A stretch of DNA of 18,178 bases from an uncultured Clostridia bacterium (GCA_937915065.1 CALDMR010000159.1:1-18178); one strand, 5' to 3'. Positions 7,400 through 14,780 are shown, numbered from the stretch's first letter. Translations and numbers: made by a program. The notes: a model not told the origin generated them from the letters alone.

Positions 7400-7789
7400 T
7401 TATTTGCGCTTGGACTCTTTCGGGGTCACGCAGGTGCCGCTGGCGCGGCAGACCACGATGGGCTCCGGCAGAAAATCAGCGGCAGAATCGCTGATGTCGG
7501 GGCGGGTCATGATCACTTTGCGTGCTTCAAACACCATTTTGCGCGAGGTGTTGCCAACAGAGACAATTTCGCCGCTGGCTTCAATATAGTCGCCGGCGTA
7601 TACGGGGGCGAGAAACTCCACATTGTCATATGCGCAGAACAGGCCTTCGTCACCGTCGGCTTTGATCAGCAATTCGGTGGCCACATCGCCAAACAAATGG
7701 AGCATATGTGCGCCGTCTACCAGGTTTCCGCCGTAATGCGCATCCTTTGCGGACATGCGTACACGCAGGGTCGATGTAATTTTCTCCAT
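7400..7789 (-). CDS. kal: 3-aminobutyryl-CoA ammonia-lyase
   Basis: 129 residues, the usual size of Kal. It removes ammonia from L-3-aminobutyryl-CoA to give crotonyl-CoA, the step that links lysine fermentation to butyrate formation. The protein has a hotdog-fold pattern with the family-type stretch DAHYGGNLVDGAHMLHLFGD (16-35), then FLAPVYAGDYIEASGEIVSVG and RKMVFEARKV. ATG 7789 is chosen over longer in-frame starts because AGGGAG stands 7 nt before it and the upstream codons cross the sigma-54 promoter. It is transcribed from its own -24/-12 promoter, divergent from kdd-kce. Assignment rests on motif recall plus the next-door kdd and kce. Confidence 0.88.
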   Translation of the reverse strand: MEKITSTLRVRMSAKDAHYGGNLVDGAHMLHLFGDVATELLIKADGDEGLFCAYDNVEFLAPVYAGDYIEASGEIVSVGNTSRKMVFEARKVIMTRPDISDSAADFLPEPIVVCRASGTCVTPKESKRK

Positions 7790-7869
7790 AATGATACTCC
7801 CTTTCTTTTGAATGCACCGCGCATGAAAGCGGTGAAGTAAATTGAGCAAATCGCTCTTCTTTACTATCA

Positions 7870-7885
7870 AGCAAAAAGCGTGCCA
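7870..7885 (-). promoter_or_regulatory. sigma-54 (-24/-12) promoter of kal
   Basis: The minus strand reads TGGCACGCTTTTTGCT, a perfect match to the consensus TGGCACG-N4-TTGCW. Transcription should start near 7859, giving a leader of about 70 nt. The leader holds a small stem, CACCGC/GCGGTG (7834-7829 with 7820-7815). Confidence 0.9.
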
Positions 7886-7968
7886 AAGGGAAGCGCTGCC
7901 GAAAACCGTGAGGATACGACTGTTTGTGGGGGCGGCACTTGCAAAAATAATACAAAAATAGATAATTG

Positions 7969-8004
7969 ATTCATTTATGAATTGAAAAGTATTCAAAAAT
8001 GAAT
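7969..8004. promoter_or_regulatory. tandem dyad repeats, likely upstream activator sites
   Basis: Two similar palindromes, ATTCATTTATGAAT (7969-7982) and ATTCAAAAATGAAT (7991-8004), each followed by TGA. They are 22 bp apart centre to centre, about two helical turns. They lie in a very AT-rich stretch (about 7940-8016) inside otherwise GC-rich DNA. They are about 115-140 bp upstream of the predicted kal start and 140-165 bp upstream of the predicted kdd start, normal distances for enhancer sites of sigma-54 activators. A further palindrome, TTGAT-AA-ATCAA, follows at 8004-8015. Binding by the product of the 5139-7229 gene is inference. Confidence 0.7.
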
Positions 8005-8112
8005 TGATAAATCAAACGAAAGCCGGGGCCGTTTTGGCGGTTTTGTTGAAAAAATAAAGGCACCTCTGTAAGAATATCCAAAAAAGGAGGGGAATTGGGA
8101 AGGAAATAAAGT

Positions 8113-8128
8113 TGGCACAAAAATTGCT
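8113..8128 (+). promoter_or_regulatory. sigma-54 (-24/-12) promoter of kdd-kce-dctPQM
   Basis: TGGCACAAAAATTGCT matches TGGCAC-N5-TTGCW exactly, with GG and GC at the correct spacing. The predicted start of transcription is near 8139, 55 nt before the kdd ATG. Confidence 0.9.
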
Positions 8129-8193
8129 TATTAAACAAGGCAAAGAGACTCAGTGTTTCTCTGCATTATGCGTATAAAGGAGTGCAAGTATTT

Positions 8194-9228
8194 ATGAAAG
8201 GAAATCCTTATGGGAGCCACCGTGTGATTTCTCCGGTTGGATTGCTGCCCCAGGCGGCGGATAAGGTGAATAACGATCCGGTCATTTATGATAATGAGAT
8301 TCTGATCGAGGTTGAGGCGCTGCAGCCTACGGCCACTGCGTTTGGACGCATCAAAAGGGAAGCGGACGGCGATTTGGAAAAAATCAAGGCGGAAATCTTG
8401 AAAATCGTGGAGGATCGGGGCAAGTTCCAGTGCCCGGTTACCAAGTCCGGCGGCATCCTGATCGGTAAAATCAAAGAAATCGGCCCGGAGCTTCAAGGTA
8501 AGACCGAAGCGGAGGTGGGCGACCGGATCGCAACACTGGTGTCCCTGTCTCTGACGCCTTTGAAGATTTATGACATTACGGGGATCGATGTGGATACGGA
8601 GCAGGTGTTCTGCAAGGCGGACGCCATCCTGTTTGAAACCGGCATTTATACCAAGCTGCCCGATGATCTGGGGGCGCCGCTCAGTTTGGCGCTGATGGAT
8701 ATTGCAGGCGCGCCTGCCCAGGTGGCGGTTCACGCGAAGCCCGGCGATGTGGTTGTGGTCGAAGGTGCAGGCAAGGCAGGCCTTTTGTGCCTGGCAGAGG
8801 CGAAGAAGCGGGTTTCCCCCACGGGCCTGGTGGTTTGCATGGAGTATTCTGAAGAGCAGTGCGAACTGGTGCGCAGCCTGGGCATTGCGGATATTGTGGT
8901 ACAGGCCAACGGCCAGAAGCCCCTGGAGGCCTATGAGGCTTATATGGAGGCCACTGGCGGCCGTTTGGCAGACTTTACTGTAAATACGGTGAATGTGCCG
9001 GATACGGAGTTGTCCTGTGTCATGGTGACCAAGGATACCGGCATGATCTATTTCTTCAGCATGAGCACGGATTTTGCAAAAGCGTCCCTGGGCGCGGAGG
9101 GAATCAAGAAGTATGTTCCCATGCTGATCGGAAACGGGTATTATCCCGGCCATGCCCAGATCGCTTTTGATATTGTCCGCCGCGAGGAGAAGCTGCGCCG
9201 GTATCTGGAAGAGCGCTATTGTAAATAA
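8194..9228 (+). CDS. kdd: L-erythro-3,5-diaminohexanoate dehydrogenase
   Basis: 344 residues, the size of known Kdd enzymes. It oxidises 3,5-diaminohexanoate to 3-keto-5-aminohexanoate with release of ammonia and reduction of NAD(P)+, step three of the Barker lysine pathway. Features: N-terminus GNPYGSHRVISPVG typical of Kdd; EILIEVEAL; RGKFQCPVTKSGG (75-87); MDIAGAPAQ; Rossmann loop EGAGKAGL (190-197); and IGNGYYPGHA (312-321). ATG 8194 is taken as start because AAAGGAG (8176-8182) is well spaced for it; an in-frame GTG at 8182 falls inside that ribosome site. It leads the sigma-54 operon with kce 23 bp downstream. It is a homologue of the sensor domain of the activator gene at 5139-7229. 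Confidence 0.93.
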   Translation: MKGNPYGSHRVISPVGLLPQAADKVNNDPVIYDNEILIEVEALQPTATAFGRIKREADGDLEKIKAEILKIVEDRGKFQCPVTKSGGILIGKIKEIGPELQGKTEAEVGDRIATLVSLSLTPLKIYDITGIDVDTEQVFCKADAILFETGIYTKLPDDLGAPLSLALMDIAGAPAQVAVHAKPGDVVVVEGAGKAGLLCLAEAKKRVSPTGLVVCMEYSEEQCELVRSLGIADIVVQANGQKPLEAYEAYMEATGGRLADFTVNTVNVPDTELSCVMVTKDTGMIYFFSMSTDFAKASLGAEGIKKYVPMLIGNGYYPGHAQIAFDIVRREEKLRRYLEERYCK

Positions 9229-9251
9229 GGTTTGAAGGAGAGAGAAGCACT

Positions 9252-10073
9252 ATGGAAAAACTGATTATCAGCGCGGCAATCTGCGGCGCTGAGGTGACCA
9301 AGGAGCAAAATCCCGCGGTTCCGTATACGGTGGAGGAAATTGTGCGTGAAGCGAAAAGCGCCTATGATGCGGGAGCGTCCGTCATTCATCTGCATGTCCG
9401 CTGGGACGACGGAACACCGACCCAGGATAAAGGCCGGTTCCAGGAGTGCGTGGACGCTATTTTGAAGGAATGCCCTGATGTGATCATTCAGCCCTCCACC
9501 GGCGGCGCTGTGGGCATGACAGATCTGGAGCGCCTCCAGTCAACGGATATTGAGCCGACGCCGGAGTTTGCCACGCTGGATTGCGGTACCTGCAATTTTG
9601 GCGGCGATGAGATTTTTGTAAACACGGATAATACGGTGATGAACTTTGCCAAGATCATGCAGGAGCGCGGGATCAAGCCGGAATTGGAAGTGTTTGACAA
9701 GGGCATGATCGATATTGCGCTCAAGGCAGACAAAAAGGGCCTGCTGAACCACCCGCTGCACTTTGATTTCGTTTTGGGTGTGCAGATGTCCGCCACGGTG
9801 CGCGACTTGACCTTTATGGCGGAGAGTATCCCTGCGGGCTCCACCTGGACAGCCACGGGCCTGGGGAAAAACGCCTGGCACATTGCGGCGGCCACCATCA
9901 GCATGGGCGGCCATGTGCGCGTAGGGTTTGAGGATAACCTGTATCTGGAAAAGGGCGTTCTGGCCAAGAGCAACGGCGAGATGGTGGAGAAGGCAGTGCA
10001 GCTGGCAAAGCTGCTGGGCCGCGAGATCGCTACACCTGCCGAGGCTCGCAAAATCTTAGGAATCACGAAATGA
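9252..10073 (+). CDS. kce: 3-keto-5-aminohexanoate cleavage enzyme (BKACE/DUF849 family)
   Basis: 273 residues. With acetyl-CoA, Kce converts 3-keto-5-aminohexanoate to 3-aminobutyryl-CoA and acetoacetate by a reverse Claisen-type reaction on a TIM-barrel scaffold. Residues known in the family are in place: Glu14 in SAAICGAEVTKE, the zinc pair H46-x-H48 in VIHLHVR, Ser82 in IQPSTGG, and VRVGFED (222-228), which supplies the third zinc ligand Glu227 plus Arg223 and Asp228 at the catalytic site. BKACE members act on several beta-keto acids; the neighbouring kdd and kal favour the lysine-pathway substrate. The Shine-Dalgarno AAGGAG is 11 nt before the ATG. Same operon as kdd. Confidence 0.94.
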   Translation: MEKLIISAAICGAEVTKEQNPAVPYTVEEIVREAKSAYDAGASVIHLHVRWDDGTPTQDKGRFQECVDAILKECPDVIIQPSTGGAVGMTDLERLQSTDIEPTPEFATLDCGTCNFGGDEIFVNTDNTVMNFAKIMQERGIKPELEVFDKGMIDIALKADKKGLLNHPLHFDFVLGVQMSATVRDLTFMAESIPAGSTWTATGLGKNAWHIAAATISMGGHVRVGFEDNLYLEKGVLAKSNGEMVEKAVQLAKLLGREIATPAEARKILGITK

Positions 10074-10106
10074 TTCACATAAAATAAAAGTAAAGGAGCA
10101 GAAATT

Positions 10107-11159
10107 ATGAAAAGAAGAGTTCTTGCACTGTTGATGGCAGTGGCGATGATCGGCACATTGTTTGCCGGTTGCGCACGTCCCGGCGGCGAAACGCAGACCC
10201 CCAGCACCAATGAGGGCGGCAGCGGCGAAGAGCCCATCAAGATCATCATTGGACACACCGACTCTTCCCAGCGTTCGACCCATAAGTGGAGCGTTTGGCT
10301 GGGCGAGTATCTGGAGGAGAAGGCTCCTGGCCGCTTTGTGGTGGAAGTTCACTCCGACGGCGCTCTGGGCGATTCCCCCGACATGGTTGCCGGCGTGAAG
10401 CTGGGCACTTTGACCATGGAGTTTGACCTGGCTTCCGTGGTGGCCACTGTGGCCGGCGATGAAGCCAGCTGCGTGGATCTGCCTTTCCTGTATCCTACCT
10501 ATGAGGACTGGGTGGAAGGTACCTTTGAAAACGGCGGCCTGGAGCTGTTCAACAAGGCGATCGAGCCTGCCGGCTATTACTGCCTGGGTATGTACTACAA
10601 CGGTATGCGCCAGGTGATCAGCCGCACCAGAACATACCATAACGCTGCTGACCTGAAGGGCCAGAAGATCCGCATTGCCCAGAATGAGCTGAACATCGAG
10701 CTGTGGAAAGACATGGGCGGCAACCCCTCTCCTATGGCATGGGGCGAAGTCATTTCCTCCCTGTCTACCGGCGCTATTGACGCTCTGGATCATTCCCTGG
10801 GTGTGTTCAACGATTTCAACCTGCATGAGATCGCTCCCTATGTCACCCTGACCAACCACGCCAGTTCTCCGTTCCCTGTGATTTGTTCTTTGGAATGGCT
10901 GAACGGCCTGTCTCCTGAGGATCAGGAACTGGTGAAAGAGGGCGTTCGCCTGATGTGTGAGCAGCAGCGCGAGGAAGAGCGTGCCAACGAGATGAAGTAT
11001 ATCGAGCGCTTTAAGGATGAGGGTGCTACCGTGGAAGAGCTGACTCCCGAAGAGGTTACCGCTTTCACCGAAGCTGTGCAGCCCGTGTATGACCTGTGGC
11101 GCGAGAAGGTCGGCGATGACGTTATCGACGCATGGCTGGCAACGGTTCCTCAGCACTGA
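10107..11159 (+). CDS. TRAP transporter substrate-binding lipoprotein (DctP family)
   Basis: 350 residues. The N-terminal signal ends in a lipobox-like LFAGC with Cys22, so the mature protein should be tethered outside the membrane, as expected in a Gram-positive organism. A Thr/Ser/Gly-rich linker (about 23-42) leads to a TRAP/DctP fold: IIIGHTDSSQRSTHKW; DLPFLYPTYEDW; DLKGQKIRIAQN, with the conserved carboxylate-binding Arg189; and SSLSTGAIDALDHS. The ligand is probably an organic acid or amino acid. Its place behind kdd-kce points to a lysine-pathway compound (inference). Codon choice (many GCT, CCT, GAC, AAG, CTG) looks more like a highly expressed gene than its neighbours. The ribosome site is AAAGGAG. 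Confidence 0.93.
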   Translation: MKRRVLALLMAVAMIGTLFAGCARPGGETQTPSTNEGGSGEEPIKIIIGHTDSSQRSTHKWSVWLGEYLEEKAPGRFVVEVHSDGALGDSPDMVAGVKLGTLTMEFDLASVVATVAGDEASCVDLPFLYPTYEDWVEGTFENGGLELFNKAIEPAGYYCLGMYYNGMRQVISRTRTYHNAADLKGQKIRIAQNELNIELWKDMGGNPSPMAWGEVISSLSTGAIDALDHSLGVFNDFNLHEIAPYVTLTNHASSPFPVICSLEWLNGLSPEDQELVKEGVRLMCEQQREEERANEMKYIERFKDEGATVEELTPEEVTAFTEAVQPVYDLWREKVGDDVIDAWLATVPQH

Positions 11160-11174
11160 TTGAGCCCAATGCCT

Positions 11175-11239
11175 GATTGACGTTGGATTCAATCGGAGCA
11201 ATGCATTGCTCCCGGCGCGGAGACCTCCTCCGCGCCGGG
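11175..11239 (+). promoter_or_regulatory. three consecutive RNA stem-loops between dctP and dctQ
   Basis: Stem 1 is GATTGA/TCAATC (11175-11180 with 11189-11194). Stem 2 is the perfect 18-bp palindrome GGAGCAATGCATTGCTCC (11195-11212). Stem 3 is the 12-bp GC-rich stem CCCGGCGCGGAG with its complement (11211-11222, 11228-11239) and loop ACCTC. No T-run follows, so a full terminator is unlikely. Such structures often protect or end part of an mRNA so that the binding protein outnumbers the permeases (inference). Confidence 0.6.
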
Positions 11240-11290
11240 GACAATAAACTGTAGCTATCGAAACTGAAAAACAAGAGAGGGGAGGACGGT

Positions 11291-11329
11291 ATGGTGCTTT
11301 TTCGGAAGGTATCATGCGAGAAAAAATGA
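11291..11329 (+). other. possible 12-codon leader ORF overlapping the start of dctQ
   Basis: An ATG at 11291 follows the strong ribosome site GGGGAGG and encodes a 12-residue peptide starting MVLFRK, ending at TGA 11327-11329. That TGA overlaps an in-frame dctQ ATG at 11326 (ATGA). The peptide may serve to couple translation into dctQ, or the reading frame may be accidental. Confidence 0.35.
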
Positions 11330-11871
11330 AAAAGCAAAAAGAGAATCGCTTGTTTTACATCCTGAATCATACGGAAGAGATCGTGATCGTGGGCATGTTT
11401 GCCGCCATGGTGGCTGTGATCTTCCTGCAGGTTATCATGCGTTATGTGTTCAACAATTCCTTGCCGTGGTCGGAGGAATTGGGCAAATTCTTCTTTGTGT
11501 GGATCACCTGGCTGGGTATCAGCTTGGGTGAACGCGTAGGCGAGCATATCAAAATTACAATGCTGACGGACCGGTTGCCGTTCAAAGTGGCACAGGTGGT
11601 CAATATCCTTTCGGAAATTATCGTGATTGCCATTTGTGCAGTGACGTTCTATTACGGAATGTCCCTGGTGTTTTCTCAGATGGGAACCCACTATGCGGGC
11701 ATTAAGATCAGCGTTTCCTGGGGCTACCTGGCTGTGGTTGTCGGCTGTGGCCTGATGATTCTGCGCAGTGTATGGGGCCTGGGCAGATCTGTAGTGTATT
11801 TATTTAAAGGAGCTCCTGTTGAAGCGGCGGACGGCGCTGCGGGGATTGAGGAAGGGGGCGAAGACGCATGA
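11314..11871 (+). CDS. TRAP transporter small permease (DctQ family)
   Basis: 185 residues from ATG 11314, or 181 from ATG 11326. Four membrane helices are visible (about 22-42, 55-75, 95-117, 135-152). The DctQ signature IMRYVFNNSLPWSEELGKFFFVWITWLG (41-68) is well kept. The subunit pairs with DctM in the inner membrane; its exact mechanistic role in TRAP transport is still debated. Start choice is unclear: GGAAGG stands 4 nt before 11314, while 11326 overlaps the TGA of the small upstream frame that has the better ribosome site. The acidic C-terminal tail (EAADGAAGIEEGGEDA) overlaps the dctM start by ATGA, so the two permeases are translationally coupled. Confidence 0.92.
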   Translation: MREKMKKQKENRLFYILNHTEEIVIVGMFAAMVAVIFLQVIMRYVFNNSLPWSEELGKFFFVWITWLGISLGERVGEHIKITMLTDRLPFKVAQVVNILSEIIVIAICAVTFYYGMSLVFSQMGTHYAGIKISVSWGYLAVVVGCGLMILRSVWGLGRSVVYLFKGAPVEAADGAAGIEEGGEDA

Positions 11872-13220
11872 CGACAGCTGTGATTGTCTTGCTGGTGCTG
11901 TTGGTTGCCTTCATGCTCTTTGGCGTTCCCGTGGGCTTTGCCATCGGCGGCGCCACTATGGCGGCCATGTGGTTCTGTACGGATCTGAACATGGTGATCA
12001 GTGCCCAGTATTGCTATTCCGGCATCTTTTCGTTTACAGTGATGGCCATTCCGTTCTTTATGCTGGCCGGTACGATCATGTCCACCGGCGGCATTGCCCG
12101 CAGGATCGTGGACTTTGCCTCGGCATTGATCGGGTTTGTCACCGGCAGCCTGGGCTGCGTGACGATTTTGGCCTGCATGTTCTTCGGCGCGTTGTGCGGC
12201 TCCGGCATGGCTACGGCCTCTGCCATTGGCAGTATGATGATTCCCGAAATGAAAAAGAAGGGCTATGATGTGCCCTATGCGGCTACCATTGTTTGTTTTG
12301 GCGCCATTGTCGGCCCGATCATTCCGCCCAGTTTGTCCTTCGTGCTGTATGGCGCGGCCACAAAAACATCGGTGCCTGATCTGTTCCGGGCCGGTATTTT
12401 GCCCGGTATCGTGATTGGCATTGCTTTTATTTTGCTGAACATCTTTATCTGCAAGCGCCACGGCTGGGATCTGCGGCAAAAGGCTGCGGCGGCCCAGATG
12501 GAAGGCGTAGTCCTGACCAAGCAGGAGCAGAAGGCGATTATGCGCAAGGCCATGAAGGATCGCTTGAAGATGGTCTGGAAGACCTTCAAGGATGGTTTCT
12601 GGGCGCTGCTGTCCCCGGTCATCATTCTGGGCGGTATTTATTCCGGTGTGTTTACCCCCACGGAAGCGGCCTGCATCAGCGTGGTGTATTCGATCATCAT
12701 CAGTATCTTTGTATATAAGGAAATGGGCAAAAAGGAGCTGTTCCAGACCTTCCTGGCAGCTGCGATCCTCAATGGCGTTACGTCCTTCCTGCTGGGGTAT
12801 TCCACGGTGTTCTCCACCTTTATGACCTTTGAGCAGGTGCCCCAGATGATCTCTACCTTCCTGACCACCGTTTCTGAGAATCCCATTATTGTTCTGCTGC
12901 TGATCAACTTGATTCTGCTGGTCATTGGCCTGTTCCTTGACACGGTGCCTGCTATCATCGTGATGGCGCCCCTGCTGCTGCCGACGGTGCAGTCGCTGGG
13001 CATTGATCCGATCCACTTCGGCGTCATTATGGCAGTCAACCTGGCGGTGGGCCTGTGCTCGCCTCCCTATGGCTGCAACCGGTTTGTGGGCGCAGCTGTG
13101 GCCAAGATCAAGATGGAGAGCATGTTCAAGTGGATTGCCCCCTATTTTATCTTGTCGTTGATTCTGATTCTTGTGATTACCTTCTTCGAACCGCTGAGCC
13201 TGTTCTTGGTGGGCGGTTAA
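11868..13220 (+). CDS. TRAP transporter large permease (DctM family)
   Basis: 450 residues, about 12 hydrophobic helices, the normal size of DctM. It forms the Na+-coupled transport pathway for the substrate delivered by DctP. Typical features: LFGVPVGFAIGG near the start; IPFFMLAGTIMSTGGIARRIVDFA; FFGALCGSGMATASAIGSMMIPEM; IVGPIIPPSLSFVLYGAATKTS (a PP hairpin region); GIYSGVFTPTEAA; and the second-half repeat VNLAVGLCSPPYGCNRFV. Several Cys residues occur in the two signature regions. A charged stretch of about 60 residues (about 195-250, RQKAAAAQ..KQEQKAIMRKAMKDR) forms the central loop. It is the last gene of the kdd operon and ends 13 bp before a strong terminator. Confidence 0.95.
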   Translation: MTTAVIVLLVLLVAFMLFGVPVGFAIGGATMAAMWFCTDLNMVISAQYCYSGIFSFTVMAIPFFMLAGTIMSTGGIARRIVDFASALIGFVTGSLGCVTILACMFFGALCGSGMATASAIGSMMIPEMKKKGYDVPYAATIVCFGAIVGPIIPPSLSFVLYGAATKTSVPDLFRAGILPGIVIGIAFILLNIFICKRHGWDLRQKAAAAQMEGVVLTKQEQKAIMRKAMKDRLKMVWKTFKDGFWALLSPVIILGGIYSGVFTPTEAACISVVYSIIISIFVYKEMGKKELFQTFLAAAILNGVTSFLLGYSTVFSTFMTFEQVPQMISTFLTTVSENPIIVLLLINLILLVIGLFLDTVPAIIVMAPLLLPTVQSLGIDPIHFGVIMAVNLAVGLCSPPYGCNRFVGAAVAKIKMESMFKWIAPYFILSLILILVITFFEPLSLFLVGG

Positions 13221-13233
13221 GAGCGTCTGTATC

Positions 13234-13268
13234 AAAAAACGCGGAGGATAGATTCCTTCGCGTTTTTT
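13234..13268 (+). terminator. terminator of the kdd-kce-dctPQM operon
   Basis: A 15-bp stem, AAAAAACGCGGAGGA (13234-13248) with TCCTTCGCGTTTTTT (13254-13268), one G-T pair, loop TAGAT. The T6 arm is the U-tract. Confidence 0.88.
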
Positions 13269-13275
13269 GCTGCTG

Positions 13276-13314
13276 AAAAAGCCCCCCGGTCGGGTATTTC
13301 CTGACCGGGAGGCT
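13276..13314 (-). terminator. terminator of the carboxypeptidase gene
   Basis: The minus strand has a 15-bp GC-rich stem with one mismatch (13314-13300 with 13294-13280), a 5-nt loop and TTTTT at 13280-13276. It begins 30 bp after the stop at 13344. Confidence 0.85.
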
Positions 13315-13343
13315 GGTGTGATGCAACAGTGTTGAGAAAGAAC

Positions 13344-14729
13344 TCAGCGCCGTCTGCCGTGATAGCGGCGGGTGCGGTGGCGGGTGCGGTAGCTCTGGCC
13401 GCCGCGGTAACGGCGGGGCCGGCGGCGCAGGTGGCGGATCAGCAAAAAGAGAACCAGAAGAATCAGCACGACAGCGGCAATTTTCATCAGCGGATTGGAG
13501 AAAAATACCTTTGCCTTGTGCAGCAGGGTCAGTACCTGGGAAGCGGGCACATCGTTCAGCGCCAGCAGATCGGTGGTGGCGTATACGGTGCCGCTGCTGT
13601 CGGACACAGTAACGGTTCCCAGTTTCTGCCCTTTGGTGATGGGGGCTTCCACGGATTCGGCGTCCAGCGTTACTTCCTGTTTCAGATCCTCGGCCGTCAG
13701 ATTGTTGGGCAGCAGCACCTCGGTATCTTCCGCCGGGTGTACGACCACATAATTGGTCTTGCGGGAAAGCGTGACGTCTACCTGTTCGATGGGGGTGGCG
13801 TGATCCAGGATCGTGGTGCGGCGGAAGCTGCCGAAGCCCCACTCAAACATGCGCCGTGTTTCGGAGAAACTTTGATAATCCGTATCACCGGCTTCATTTT
13901 TAACAGCAGCCGCACCCAAAACCACGCTGATCAAACTGCGCTCGCCCTTTTCTGCGTAGGAAACCAGGCAGTAGCCTGCATCGCTGGTGTGGCCGGTTTT
14001 GATGCCTTTGGCGTAGGGGTACAGGTAGCCGGTGGCGCCCCAGGCGTCCAGCATATAGTTGGTGGTGTGGAACTTCCGCTGTTCCGACAGATTGGTGGCG
14101 GGGATCGTGTATTCCTTGGTACCGGCCAGCGTCATGAACATGGAATACTTCATGGCTTCTTTGGTGATCAGGTAGATATCCCAGGCGGAGGTATAATGCT
14201 CGGGATCCTGCAGACCGCAGGGATTCACGAAATGGGTGCTGTCGCAGCCGAGCCGCTTTGCCTCGGTATTCATATCCTCTACAAAGGCGTCCACCGATCC
14301 GGACACGGTTTCGGCCAGGATGTAGCAGGCCTCGTTGGCGGATTTGACCATTACGCAGTACAGCAGCTGCTCCACTGTCAGCTGCTCGCCGACTTTGATC
14401 CCGGCGTTGCTGCTGTCGCTGGTGAGCAGATCGATGGCGCTTTGGGAAGCGGTGATGACCTGATCCAGTTTCAGCTTGCCCTGATCCACAGCCTGCAGCA
14501 CCAGCAGAGTGGTCATGCATTTGGTGATGCTGGCAGGGTAAAGCTCCTTGTGGGCATTTTGATCCAGCAGCACCTGGCCGGTGTCGCCGTCTACCAGCAG
14601 GGCGGCCTTGGCAGCCACCGTGATATCTTCATAGGAAGGCTCCTCCGGCGCAGCCAGGGCTGTGGTGGAGAGCAGGCCGGCCACCAGGGCAGCGGCCAAA
14701 AAAATTGAAAAGAATCGCAGCTTTTTCAT
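13344..14729 (-). CDS. D-alanyl-D-alanine carboxypeptidase (PBP5/DacA-DacF family)
   Basis: 461 residues. It trims the terminal D-Ala from peptidoglycan stem peptides outside the membrane. The signal peptide spans about 1-27 (ending TTALAA). The penicillin-binding active site is complete: S67-x-x-K70 (SITK), S130-x-N132 (SAN) and K244-T-G246. A PBP5-type beta domain follows (about 310-395). Residues 415-432 form a C-terminal membrane helix, followed by a tail (432-461) in which 15 of 30 residues are Arg, mixed with Tyr, His and Gly. Most relatives end in an amphipathic or simple membrane anchor, so this basic cytoplasmic tail is unusual. ATG follows AGGAG. It is divergent from the comEA-like/two-component operon. 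Confidence 0.94.
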   Translation of the reverse strand: MKKLRFFSIFLAAALVAGLLSTTALAAPEEPSYEDITVAAKAALLVDGDTGQVLLDQNAHKELYPASITKCMTTLLVLQAVDQGKLKLDQVITASQSAIDLLTSDSSNAGIKVGEQLTVEQLLYCVMVKSANEACYILAETVSGSVDAFVEDMNTEAKRLGCDSTHFVNPCGLQDPEHYTSAWDIYLITKEAMKYSMFMTLAGTKEYTIPATNLSEQRKFHTTNYMLDAWGATGYLYPYAKGIKTGHTSDAGYCLVSYAEKGERSLISVVLGAAAVKNEAGDTDYQSFSETRRMFEWGFGSFRRTTILDHATPIEQVDVTLSRKTNYVVVHPAEDTEVLLPNNLTAEDLKQEVTLDAESVEAPITKGQKLGTVTVSDSSGTVYATTDLLALNDVPASQVLTLLHKAKVFFSNPLMKIAAVVLILLVLFLLIRHLRRRPRRYRGGQSYRTRHRTRRYHGRRR

Positions 14730-14780
14730 TCTATTCTCCTGTTATTTATGGTATGCTTATTCTGTAAATGTTTTTTTGGC

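Noticed and set aside
5988..7589. A 533-codon plus-strand frame opposite the sigma-54 activator
   Set aside because: Low-complexity composition with no domain. The minus strand encodes a complete activator with all AAA+ motifs, so this is an antisense shadow typical of GC-rich DNA.
7930..7945. A second minus- or plus-strand -24/-12 element around GGCGGCACTTGC
   Set aside because: The GG to GC spacing is wrong for sigma-54, where it must be fixed.
7790..7996. A longer kal starting at 7996
   Set aside because: The extension crosses the perfect sigma-54 promoter and an AT-rich control region; ATG 7789 has a good AGGGAG site and gives the family length.
8182..8193. GTG 8182 as the kdd start
   Set aside because: It lies inside the AAAGGAG ribosome site; ATG 8194 is properly spaced and gives the usual N-terminus.
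11724..13235. A 503-codon minus-strand frame opposite dctQ/dctM
   Set aside because: His/Gln/Asn-rich shadow. The plus strand is a full DctM with ATGA coupling to dctQ.
13329..14708. A 459-codon plus-strand frame opposite the carboxypeptidase
   Set aside because: No domain, and the minus strand has all three penicillin-binding motifs.
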